NCBI RefSeq assembly: GCF_014066305.1
Contig: NW_023501060.1
Location: 62,001-126,000, forward strand
Source: Letharia columbiana
Lineage: Eukaryota > Ascomycota > Lecanoromycetes > Lecanorales > Parmeliaceae
Reading direction: 5' to 3'
DNA length: 64,000 bases
The notes beneath the pieces are model-generated. The model did not search any database, had not been told where the DNA came from, and saw nothing but the letters and a program-made list of their open reading frames with translations. Position 1 is the first letter of the stretch. Each line of letters opens with the position of its first letter. Both the position numbers and the translations under genes were made by a program. This document shows, piece by piece, positions 32,401 to 43,547 of the stretch.

Positions 32401-33056
32401 CTTTCCATCTGCATCACTTTCATTCAGCTTACCTCACATTATCGGACGCTCACTAACACATGAAATCTTCGCAAACAGACATTGCCGCCAAAGTAGCGGC
32501 CCTTCCACGATTTTTCAGTAACATCATCGATCGAAAGCTCGAATACAAACACATAACATCTTCCCCCCTCGGAGAAAAGCTCGTCCCGAGCGTATCGCCA
32601 GAGAAAAGCCCGTGAAAATCGCCAATGAAATATTCAAGATCAGGCGTCGAGTGGCCTTCGAAGTCGTTTATGTGAAAAATAGTGGTGGTGGTGTTTTTCC
32701 AGGCATCGAGGAGTGTGAAAATGTTAGGAAGGTGTTTCTGGATTTCTTCCTCGGTCAGTCTCAGATGGCAATGGTCTGTGGTGGGAAAACGCCAAATATG
32801 GCTACTATCTACTCCAATCCGAGACCAATCCACTAGGTGTGAGTTGATCTCTTGCTCTCATCGCAGTATCGCGATAGCGGCTGCGCATCATCGCAACAGC
32901 ATGGCACATACATCGGTTGAGGTGATAGTCGAGTGAGGTTGAAGTCGCTCAGATCAACTTCACACACAACAAGCACCTTAAAGGATGCTTTGCGATGCTT
33001 TCCGGACAGCATAAGGAGCATGCTGACATGTTGATAGTGTCTCTCCAATCCAACCC
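32401..33056. other. region with one antisense frame, function unknown
   Basis: Complement(32453..32833) is open for 126 codons (starts MDWSRIGVDSSHIW, ends CEDFMC). No family is recognised and there is no splice or composition support; may be relic sequence. Confidence 0.3.
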
Positions 33057-33480
33057 CCGTCTGCGCGGCCCTGCGGGCCACCAAATTGGTAGGTTGATGC
33101 ATAGCAATGCGAGACCTTTGGCTCATAGATATAGCTGTGGCTGTTGTCGTGCCTGTCGCCCCCCCGTGAGTGGAAGAGATGCTAGATGATTGAGAGGTTG
33201 CGTTGACATGTGCTAAGGCCCCGCCTGCATGCGCTGCGTGCGTGCCCTCGCGCGACCTGCGCCGCTCCGCCTGCTGGCTCGCGCCGGCGTAAGTGCGAGC
33301 GGTGCTCCCGCGGGGGTCACCTCTGCATGGCCGATCCGCTCCCCCCCGCCTCCAAGCAGCTGTCTTTGCTACGGCCGCCTCTGGCGGTGATGTCCGCGGC
33401 GCCTTGCGCGCCTGGGAGGGTACGAGAAATCCTGACTGGCATGTGCGAGGGTATATAGCTGACATGAGTAGCTGCTGGGC
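33057..33480 (+). repeat. dispersed C-rich repeat, copy B
   Basis: Same order of blocks as copy A: GGCCCTGCGGGCCACCAA, GTGAGTGGAAGAGATGC, CCGCCTGCTGGCTCGCGCC, GACATGAGTAGC. The coding frame is interrupted by substitutions (TAA in the knuckle region). A short TCATACATATATATCAC lies just downstream, also found at 31074 upstream of copy A. Confidence 0.75.
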
Positions 33481-34357
33481 GCTCCGCCCGCCTCGCCGTC
33501 ATACATATATATCACCACGGGCATGCCTCCACCGCTGCAAGCGAGGATTATGAACACCGTCGAGCCGCAGAGTAGCGCCTGTCTGACTTGCGAACGGTAT
33601 GCATATGGTTTCATCTGTTACACAGGGAACACTGCAGCCTTCTCTAAAGGAACCTTTTTCATCTTCCATTCGTCTCGCGGGATCCCTCGTATCACACACC
33701 TGCAAAAGCCCGTGCTGAATAGTTTCGCAGAACTGCACCTCACAGCCATTGCTTCTCTGAGTCTTTCTCGTCGGCTTTTGGCAGTCTCAACTTTTGCTCA
33801 CAGTATCACCGGCGCAGCAAAAAGCTCTGGGAAATGGCACTGCAGCACATAGGCACTGAGCCTTGACAATCGTGTCCGGAATATGCACAATGAGTCCAAT
33901 GGAGTCCGATGTCTTCATGTCGATTGCAAGAATAACCAACGCCGCTACACGCCAGTGTGAACTCGCCTTCACTTCATAAAGCATAATTCAGAGGCCATCA
34001 AACGCAATTATTCTGGTTGCGAAATTCCTGAGTGCTGTATAATGAGACAGTGCATTACTCCCGTCGAAGCTACCGTCATGTTGAGCTCCTTCGCCTCCCT
34101 TCTGACTGCCGAGAAAGAGGGCGAGACGGATGCAAAGCTAAAGGGAACGAGCGTCGGCTCTGGAAGTAGGGATGTTGGGGGTGCGGGCTGTACTAGGCCC
34201 AGACCGCGTCGGTCTTGTCGTGGTTGATCAAAAAAGGAGCAAAACGTGAGTATCCACCAGCAGTGTACTAGTCTACGAGATGTTGACGCCTCTGGTAGGT
34301 GACATAAGACCACCCAGAAAAGGGGCATATCAACAACCTCAATACTAGCTACTGGAT
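33481..34357. other. relic sequence
   Basis: Short broken frames; nothing recognised. Confidence 0.35.
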
Positions 34358-34612
34358 CTGCCTACATTGTCGACGTGGACGACATCGTCCTGTTTGCACG
34401 GCTATTCGTGGAAGTATTTCCTGCACCCACCCCAGCCACAGTGCTGGAGGATCTTCGTCGGGAAATCGCGTCTCGGAGGCGATTTTCTGACTCGTACCAG
34501 AGCCAAAGCATGAACTATCCATCCTTAGATCAAAGGACAAAAGTCACAGGCACTTCAAAAGCGTCCTTGATCGGTTGCTTGACCTATGTATGACCTGATC
34601 TAGATCGGTGCT
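34358..34612 (+). pseudogene. relic of a DUF6604-domain protein
   Basis: The + frame reads AYIVDVDDIVLFARLFVEVF then PATVLEDLRREIASRRRFSD, and after one frameshift HRHFKSVLDRLLDLCMT and a stop. The order (a residue-conserved 'A-x-F' helix, 'L-x-x-A/R-I-x-x-R-x-x-x-S' helix, 'H-x-x-F-x-x-x-L-x-x-V-L' helix) resembles the fungal DUF6604 N-terminal domain, often found at the start of ankyrin or NLR-like proteins. Only about 80 residues remain. Confidence 0.4.
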
Positions 34613-35091
34613 TAAAGTCGCGGGCCGAAGCCTTCACGATACAAGTTAATGAACAGGTCGCTATATGCTGTCTCTGCAGCCTACTTGTACAACGCTGCGA
34701 GGAACGAAAGCTACCTTCCGACTCGTTGGTCCGACATGGAGAAGCTAATTGATCTCTATGGATGCGGCGACATCTTTCACAGAGCAACACCAAGAAACAA
34801 TCTTTGCCTATCGCAATAACCATCTGATGGCCACAGGAAGCTCAGCCAAAAAATTCTTATTCGCACACATCCAGCAAAGCGAAGCAGCTGTCTCCAACAG
34901 ACCGTCATCGGGAATATGAATGCTGGGGAGGTCAACTACCATTATGATATTTTCGCCAGCTCCACAAATACAAGCTGGACCACGAACGGCGACCGCTTCG
35001 CATCGGGACGACAGAATGGTGGATGGGTCAGCGGGCGGATCGTATGACTCTCCTGGAACACGGAGCCATGGCCGCCGATCTTGTAGTGTGC

Positions 35092-35352
35092 GTCGTGCCA
35101 TCGAGCGTGCCCTCGCGCGTAACCCTCGCGCGGCCTGCACCGCTCCGTCTGCTGGCTCGCGCCAGCGTAAGTGCGGGCGATGCTCCCGCAGGGTCACCCC
35201 TACGTAGCCGATTCGTCCCCCCCCCACCACCAAGCAGCTATCCTTACTGCGGCCGCCTCTAGCGATAATGTTCGTGGCGCCTTGCGCGCTTGGGAGGGTA
35301 TGAGACATCCTGACTGGCATGTGCTAGGGTATATAGCTGACATGAGTAGCAC
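35092..35352 (+). repeat. dispersed C-rich repeat, copy C
   Basis: Core block only: CGTGCCCTCGCGCG..., CCGTCTGCTGGCTCGCGCCA, GTAAGTGCGGGCGATGCTC, then GACATGAGTAGC. It lacks the 5' part present in A and B. Confidence 0.75.
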
Positions 35353-38300
35353 GATCCTGGATCTTGCGACGCCCGCTTTGATAAGCATGTGGTCGTGCAA
35401 ACGGCTCAATTCCTAAGGCCCCATCACAGAAAGCAGCTGGTACGGAACGGGAACTGCCCGCCCGTGTCGCTGCCACCGGAGACTGGACGTGCGCTATCTA
35501 CAAAGACAACGCATGCACACCTCTTCGATCGCATCGATCAGGCTGGAAGCCTCCGTCAAGTTCAACTTGGGCGATGGTGGAGATTTTGACAGTGGTGAGA
35601 GGTCGGAGGATGAGGATGACTCTGTGGATGAGTGATCTTGAGGAGTATTTTATAGATAAGAATGGTTAGGAAAATCTCGTGGATGGGAACGAGGAGGGGG
35701 ATGGGGATGATGAGCACAAGGACGACGAAAACGTGGGCTCAAGCTCCAAGAACAAGGGAAAGAAGCGAGTGCCAGATAACGACGACCCCGAGACTCTCAT
35801 CGAGATGCTGGCCCTAATCGCGGGCGAAGGGGACGAGACGAAAGTTGCAGAAGAGCATGTATGTACGGGCAGGACTTTGGTAACGTGCCTCAGCAGCGCG
35901 AAGTTCGAGTACATGAGAAAACGCAAGAAGTGTTCCAAGGCATACCGAGGCCAGATCAGTCCCAGCCTGGTATAACAAGGACAGACGGTATTCACGCGAG
36001 CGCATCTCCTTCCGGAGCCATACGGGGCGAGGTTGGCTTCCAGTGGTATTGCAATCATCGTGCCTTTGGCATACCTCGAAGAACAAGCGGCTTCTGTCAC
36101 CGCAATACATTTCCACATACACCCGACTGAGCCAGGACATAAGGATCAACTGTCAAGTTGGCTGCTATCCGAGTTCTATCCAGTTATCGTTATACCGTTC
36201 GACAACGATAGTAGGCGGTCCTCAGCCACCCACCCAAGATAGCTGGTACTCCGAAGTAGTCATACTCAGTGAGCTCTTCTATAAGATAGCAAAGCTCAGG
36301 CAAAACGGAGATCTACCTATGCAGGATTGGGCCCGCGGATCGGAAGAAACGCTCGGAAATCGATATCTGCCTCTATAGCTGCTAGGTTGTCCGAGTTCGA
36401 CGACGCGATCACCAACATCTTTGGCTCGTCTTTGGGCCACAGCTCTCTCTTGATACGCAATATCTGCTGGGTAAATCTCCTCTCAGGTATTCTTCTGCGA
36501 TGACGGCACTGACTTCGAATCTAGGCGAAAACATCACACGAAGGTTTCGAAATTCGAAGCAACAGGCAGTACCTGCAAGAGCGAATTTGCACAAGTCGCC
36601 GTCGATTGGCCACGTCTCACTAGAAGACTCGTGGTATCAATTGCCCAGGCCATTTACATTGGATAGGACTCTTGCAATGGAGCCACGAAGCGCTGGGAGA
36701 AGATTGGCAGAAGAAGAGGAATGCAGAGGCTTCGAAATCGAAAGTCAAAATCACGGACTTGTAAATGATCATCAATTTAAAGAAGGGATTCTCAAAGCAT
36801 CGGAGACATACATCAGCGTGTCGAGCGGTTGCAAAGCCAAACATACGCTGAGAAGCTCTTGCACGGACGTTTATCTGGCTTTGAAAACTCTATTCAAGAC
36901 TGACCGTCACCGAAGCCCCTTTCCAAATGGTGTGTTCCGGTTCAAACCGGACAAGAACTCGCACAGTGCAGCAGCTTTCCGATATTCCGTCCTCGGTTCA
37001 ACGCCGCCGCATTCCCTTACAGGAGAAACAGAACCACTCGAGCTGTTCAAACGCCTGTGGAGCACGTTGAAATGAAAAGGATTTCGATCGGTGCCGTAAA
37101 AGCCGTCCCGAACAAACCGGCAATGTCTTTGGGCTCAAAGGAACGCTCGCAACGCAAAAAACAGACGGAGAGCCACGAGGGAAAGAAGACCCACACAGCA
37201 AATGAAGAGAACTACTGGTTATGCAAAGCGATGTCAAGATGAGAATGCTTGGTGCTATGGTGTCATCCATCCGTTGCCTCGACTGCACTTGACTTGGTAC
37301 TTTTCAAAAGACAGAAAGAGCGGAAGCATCGTCGTAAGTCATCGCCAGTCCGCAACAGGAGGATTTTCCTTTCCACTATCTAAGACCGATACACCTCGCT
37401 CTGTTCCATAAAATTTGGATGCGAGTTCTTCTCAAGGAGGTGAAGGTCACGGCGACATCAACTCTCCCTTTCAACCTCGGCTATCATCATCCCTGCGACC
37501 GAATCATACCCCTTGAGTTCTTTGAAGGGGATCATGTCCATTTAGGGCTGCCAATTCACCGCCACCAGAGGATGAACTGACCCGTGGAATCATGGAAGTC
37601 TCCTCGGACAAAACCCGTTCATTTACAGGTAGCTTTTCGGGTTGCAAATCTTCCTCGATACCCAGCTATTGCTCCAAGCCCCCTGCGGTGTTTCGAACCC
37701 TGCGCCAAAAATTGACGTGCCGAGTGTGCGGAATATCTGAAGACGTATCACTGTTGGAATCAGTAATAGGAGGCCAGCCTGGCAACGCTAATAGTCCCTG
37801 TGTTGTTCCATGACGAATTGCTCCATAGTTAGACTTCCTACACCTATCCTACATCCTTCATAGATTATTATAATTGAATCCTATTCAACTGCGTATGAGA
37901 CCACCGAAGGCACCCATGTTCCAATGATCACGCAAGGGAGACAAGAAGCCAGCGCGACAAGAAAGCCGCATCACGCTTGAGCTACAGAAGAACGTCGACA
38001 TCCGAGACACGCAAGCTGCGAACCATTTCTAGAGCATGAACCCAGCGCGTGCAGCGACAAATTCCAACCCTCAACAGGCCGCAAACGAGACTCCAATGGC
38101 TGAAAGAGACTAAGACGAGGCTGCGGAGCAAAACCGGCAAAAGTCCAGACTTTGCCGGAGCGATGTAGATAAATCAGACGTAGTATAGCACCTACAAGTA
38201 AAAGTCCTTAACCAAAACCGGACCAAGCCAAATCATAACACACCACCGTGCACGACTCCAGATACCCAACTTCGCATCCACCACTTCACCCACCAGAGAC

Positions 38301-38412
38301 GAGAGACCAGAAAGGTAGAAACGAGAGTACGTCTAATCTAGTAGCGCCGCAACAAAGCCGTAGCACCGGCACCGAAAACACCAAAGACCAGCGCTATCGC
38401 GTTCCTTCTTTT
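35353..38412. other. gene-poor region
   Basis: 3 kb. The longest frame is 36500..37075 (+), 191 codons starting MTALTSNLGENITRRF; no family, signal peptide or intron recognised. A Lys/Asp/Glu-rich broken frame lies at 35679..35975. At 37499..37511 a stray ACCGAATCATACCCC matches the terminal motif of the Mutator-like MITE. Confidence 0.35.
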
Positions 38413-38557
38413 CCCATCCTCCCATCCCTCCCCCTCCCATCCCATCCCATCATCCCCGTCATCCCTCCCATCCCTCCCATCCCCCCCATCCCTCCCATCC
38501 CTCCCCCTCCCATCCCATCCCATCCCTCCCATCCCTCCCATCCCTCCCATCCCTCCC
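38413..38557. repeat. CCCATCCCTC minisatellite
   Basis: Pure pyrimidine-plus-A tract of CCCATCC / CCCTCC units, about 145 bp. Confidence 0.9.
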
Positions 38558-39143
38558 CCGCAACCTAAACGCACGCACGCACGCGTCCATCCATCAACCA
38601 AGACAATACATCAAATTTCCCCAAAAGCAAGCCGCGCGCAAAAACAGGGACCATATCATCTCATCTCCCCCTGCCCCTTTTGCATCGCCGATGCTGCTTC
38701 CATGCTCTCAAAACCTCTCGCATCACTCTCCCACCGGTACAGAACCACCGGTTCAGAGTCCGGCAGTCCGTCATGAGCTTCGCTCGACGCGGCCTGGTAG
38801 TCATTATGGTTGTTGCCTTGATGGGATCGGATTGTTTTTGGGAGGATGGAAGGAGCGGAGTATTGTTTTCTCGTTCGAGTTGCATGTAGACAATTATGCA
38901 CATTCTTCGCATGTTTTCAGTGTGGAGACATGTTAGAGGATCAGGTAGCCAAGGTCGACCCTGAGAAAACTCGTGAACAGTCGTAGCGACATGACTCTCC
39001 GCGCATACGTTACAAAGCAGCAGATACATGGATTTGCTTTCAATTTGTTGTATAGAACATGATATCGTCATTCATTCAATGCCCAACTTCCATATATATT
39101 AGAAACGCACATTCCTCGAAACGACACGCCCTCCTCAGTCGAG
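38558..39143. other. 3' flank of the ankyrin gene
   Basis: Includes a short (ACGC)n run near 38570. No gene seen. Confidence 0.4.
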
Positions 39144-42100
39144 TCAAGGGTGTATGATGACGCCCAAGTCCCTGATCCTGGAGATCTCCTCATCGTCAAG
39201 GGGTTCTTCCTCTCTCTCCACCTCGTGTATGATGACGCCCAAGTCCCTGATCCTGGAGATCTCCTCATCGTCAAGGGGTTCTTCCTCTCTCTCCACCTCC
39301 TCCATTCTAGCCTTCCAGTATCCCCGCAAGAATTCCGGCACCGTTACTCCAAGCTCGGTGTATTTCTCCTGAAATTCTGCGACCAGGGTGTCCAATTTGC
39401 TGAGCAACAAGCGCTCCTCGTCACGGATCTCTGCACACTCCGCACTATCATTGGCAGTAGGCATATCATGACCATAAGAACGGGCCTTGCAACATGTATG
39501 TGTGAGTCCAAGCTGTTCAAAAGTTTCATATCGAATGATTTCGCGTGTCAACCACCGCCATGCCTCATGGCGATGGCCCAGGGTAGTAATCATCCATTCG
39601 ATCACCCATAAGCGCCCCTCAACGGGATCAAGATTATCCCAGACCGCACCAATCCTCATCGTAATGCCTTTCAGCATCATTACCGCGGGAGTACAGCCGT
39701 TGCTTGAGCAGGCACAGAGACAGTTGTCATCGAGCTTTGAATGAAAACATCCCCTCAAAAGCGACTGACATTTATCGTCAAGTTTGTCCAAGGTCCCAAA
39801 GAGCCACGTGCGGTTAAACTGGGTTGAGTACTCCGAATAGACCAAAATGTAGTCTGCCAGACACCCTTACCAACCCAAGAACATATGTAATGTGTTGCAG
39901 TGGTACTCGGATCACACCGCATGCCTTCACATGGGGTAGCGTTGCGTCTGGGATCGGCTCCTTTTGATATCAGCCACACAGAGCGGTGCAGAGCAGTCTT
40001 GAGTCTGCAGTGATCTGCCAATCCCATTCTCATTAACGGAGTGCGACCCTCATCGTCGATGCCATCCACATCAATGAATCCTCTTCCATAAAGCACATCA
40101 CCAAGGGCTGGGGAGAAGTCCTCGCTGTGGAACAACGTGGTTCGGTACGAAGGAGGGCGCAGTGCCGATGGAACGGGAACATTTCTATGCGCAAGAGCTT
40201 TGTAGACATCAAAGGCCTTCTCGTCAAGAATGCGATCGTCAGTAATTCTCAGTTCCTCCAGATCTTTGCGACATAGCTTGGTGGTGGCTAAGGAGTACAG
40301 GCGGCTCCTCCGGTCCACTAGTGCAGTTTGCAGTTGACTGATTATCTCGTCAGTGCTCGTCCGGGTAGCTTCATCCAAGACAGTGTCACTACGAGACCAA
40401 TCATCAGACCGCTTAGCCAGCTTATCCGCTTAGCCATCATCAGACTCGCATAGAGAAGATAGAGCGCTGTCAGCCTCCAACATCAGCTTCACTGCTTCTA
40501 GACAATTACTTGCACAGGCATACGCTAAAGGAAGATGTCCGCGGTTGTCCGTTTGGTCGATTATTTCACTGCCGCCACAACGAAGCAACAGAATGACACC
40601 TTTCGGCCAAGTGCAAGAAAGGTGAAGAGGAGACTGGCCTCGTGAGTTCCGATCATGGATGCTTCCTGGGGATTTGTGCAAAATTTGCTCAGTGTTCCTT
40701 TCCGAGCGACAGAGGATAGCGGCACTGAGTGCACCGCATTCAGAATCTGCTATCCGTTAGTCACAGTTGAAAGGAACATTGTCAAAGCAGTATTACCGTC
40801 CATCCATTTATCAAATTTGATCGATCTTTCTAAATGCCTTGCCGGAAAGTAATCATAATCCCAAAACCAGGAATCCGATAGTTCTGCGCCAGCCTCGAAC
40901 GCCAGTTCAGCGTAATTCCGTTCGGATCTTATCTCCCCACTAGCCTCCATGCCATCATCTACTAAGTAGTCTAGAACAGTTCTAAAGTATGCAGAATTTC
41001 AGTTAAGACAATTGTCATCGCTTATAATATTTTTGATTTGACTTACCGTCCCTCATCACATGTTTCGTTTAGAGGGACCCCAGCAGCGACAAGTCCCATG
41101 AAAAGAATACGAAAGCTCTGGGATGCCTCAATATTAAAATCCGTACTTAGCATAATCATGCCGCCGCAGAGTTCCTATGCACGGGTGTCAGCATGAAGCC
41201 TTCTCCCAGTCAGGTGCTGATATTACAGTGAGCAAAGTTTCTCCGTCCTCGTCTATATCGGTCGGTGACGCTGCCTTATCCTTGAACAACTCGTAGAGTT
41301 GTTGCAAAATACTTTCGAAATACTCGCAGACTTCGTTTGTTTGGGATAGAGGCATGCTGCGGAAACCCTTTGACAGTTCCCGCAGGTTTAGAAGACTGAA
41401 CGCTGGCGAATTACTGGGGACTAGAGCACGATAGTTCAAGCAAGGGTTTATCGAAAACCCACCAGCTCCAGCCGTGATGGATATAGTAGCCCGAACAGTG
41501 TTTGCTAAAAGTCTCCCATAGTATGCCATCTTGAGTCCTACTATTGTGGTTGCCTCAGTCCCAATGTAGAAAGGACAGATGGTCGAATGCTTGCAAGATT
41601 CCATGGACGTCTTGAAAAACTCGACGCTACCAATCGAGTACGTGGCGACTCTTCTCCGGGTCAGAGGAGAGCAAGAGCAGTATGGTATCTGCTGGGTCCG
41701 TTTCCCATTTCGACCGTCCTGTGTAGTTCTATTTCGCGCCATCATTGTGGATATACGTTCGATATTCATCTCCAGACCGTCCGTTTCATCGCAGACAGTC
41801 CGTAGTATGCTGGGCCTCTGAGCCAGAGCAAGTTGAAGCTTTCGCACGTCCTCATCCTGACAGATCGTCAGCGCTGTTCTATCCTGTATCGATCGAACGA
41901 TAATACCATGTCGCCGAGAGTTGTAGACGTGGCTGACTTGATAACATTCAAGCCAGAGGCCTCTACTGATGGACTCCGGCCCGCCAAAGCGGTAGATGCT
42001 GCCAGACTTTCTTCGATCCGAAGGGGAAGCTGATCAAGCCTGGTCTGGAAATCAGGCAAGATGCAGGACGTGACCCTTTCAATGGCCTGAAGTCTTCGCT

Positions 42101-42825
42101 CCATACTCTGCTCCATACTTGTAATAGAAGAATGAAGCATCGGAACATCGGACGTAAATTGAGCCACACCTTGTTGGATTTGTGGCAAGGCACCCATGAC
42201 TACATCCACCTTATGGTCAATAACCGAAATACCCCGGCTAGCGCCATCAACCGATGAGGCTGTCGACTTTGTAAGATCCACCAAGTCTGAGGTCCGTCGG
42301 AACTGGGCTTCGGACGTGTCACTGGTTGGACAATTGTTAGGAGCAAATCGGAGATCTGGCAGTAAACGCAAGAACCACAGATGTTGCTTACAGTTGCAAG
42401 ACCTGGAGCGCAGTACCCAGATTATCCTCGAGATCCCGCAGAATTTCTTTGAGACTATCCAAAGAAGACTGTCGAAAAGGAAATATAGCCTTCTGTCGAC
42501 AATCTCGAAGTTTGTCTGTAAGGCTGGTGGGAGCAGGATTCTTGCGACATTTTCCCAGAAATTGTTCCAGCCTCGCGGTGCCCTCTTGGCAAGAGAGCAC
42601 GCACCGCTCCACATGGCCAGCAATCGCTAAAGAAGACGATATCTTCGGCAGGATCTCTTCAAGGGCGGAAAGACTGCTCCGCAGCGTTTCGATTCTCCCC
42701 TTCGCGTGGCTGATGTCCTGGTCCTGGGTGTCCCATGAATTGTAGTAGGAGAGGACACCTTGGCAGGTTGTGATGGCTAGAGAAATGATGCCCACTGCAC
42801 TGCCGGCCGCGGCAAGTTCGGCCAT
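39144..42825 (-). CDS. HeLo-like N-terminal domain and ankyrin-repeat protein, with an internal stop
   Basis: Seven-exon model: complement(42392..42825), (41907..42321), (41227..41856), (41047..41174), (40797..40981), (39875..40749), (39144..39830); phases fit, about 1117 codons. Start MAELAAAGSAVGIISLAIT is typical of fungal HeLo-like/Helo_like_N domains; residues to about 250 form helical bundle and linker (RTSDLVDLTKSTASSVDGAS). The middle has no named domain. Ankyrin-type units appear in exon 6: DRNSRGQSPLHLSCTW, DQTDNRGHLPLAYACAS and DVDGIDDEGRTPLMRMG. The end holds the Cys-rich DDNCLCACSSNGCTPAVMML motif seen in similar fungal proteins. An in-frame TAA at 40430..40432 lies in a 36-bp duplication-type insertion and would truncate the protein after the second ankyrin unit. 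The C-terminus carries a perfect 75-bp tandem duplication. The last intron (GTTGGT donor) is the weakest junction. Confidence 0.7.
39150..39299. repeat. 75-bp perfect tandem duplication, two units
   Basis: 39150..39224 and 39225..39299 are identical. Each encodes (minus strand) a 25-residue unit beginning EVEREEEPLDDEEISRIRDL at the extreme C-terminus of the ankyrin protein. Confidence 0.97.
40400..40444. repeat. 27-bp insert flanked by 9-bp direct repeats inside the ankyrin exon
   Basis: ATCATCAGA occurs at 40400..40408 and 40436..40444. Between them is a 27-bp segment which on the minus strand reads GGCTAAGCGG, ATAAGCT, GGCTAAGCGG. Total extra length is 36 bp, in frame, and it supplies the TAA stop. 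Confidence 0.9.
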
Positions 42826-43547
42826 GGTGTAGACGGGGAGAACAGCGACCTGCTCGCAAAGACAAGATGGATATCGAAGGAAGGAAAGAATTTTTGATGA
42901 AGAGAGATGATGACAATGCTTTTAAGATGAGGCTGTGAGGCTGTGACTGATGCCTAACGGTCCTGCAGCAAGGCCATGCAGCCTTGTGGCTGCGGGGTAG
43001 GCGAAGAGAGAAGAGAAAGAGCGAGGCGATGCTCCGCTCTCTCTCTAAATCTACAACACAACAAGCGCGCAACCAGTATAACAATTTTTCCATGCTATTT
43101 CTTGGAGGATGACTGAAGATTCCGCTGAGACTATACAGTAACTGTTTAAGTATGAAGACTGAAAAGTAATCTTTTGGCTACAATTCGTCATCACGTACAA
43201 TTTGCATCGAGTCGTCATACCGTCGATAGAAAGGCGGAGGAGCGCAACCTAGGACAAAATGCACCAGTCGCTGCTAGCAATGTGCGCATGGATGCATTGA
43301 TATAGAGAGTGTATGCGTATCATGTGGGGAACCTGGAAATGGCCGCAGAAAAACGAAGCTTCTAGAGCGAATGACCAAGGATTTCTGGCATTTCTGTATT
43401 CGACTCAGTGAGTCCTGGATGATCACTGCTTGTATTCGGGTGTGCCATGTAGATCGACTGGTGCTCTCGTGCATCCGCGGCTTTCTGATTTCTTCTATGG
43501 ATGAGGATGCTGCCTGCAACTGACCAGCGGAAGTATCCCTCCCTGCC
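42826..43547. other. intergenic
   Basis: Promoter side of the ankyrin gene and 3' flank of the SET gene. Nothing recognised. Confidence 0.4.

Noticed and set aside
32833..33465. 210-codon minus-strand frame over repeat copy B
   Set aside because: The knuckle-like frame is on the plus strand and is shared with the other copies; the minus frame has no motif.
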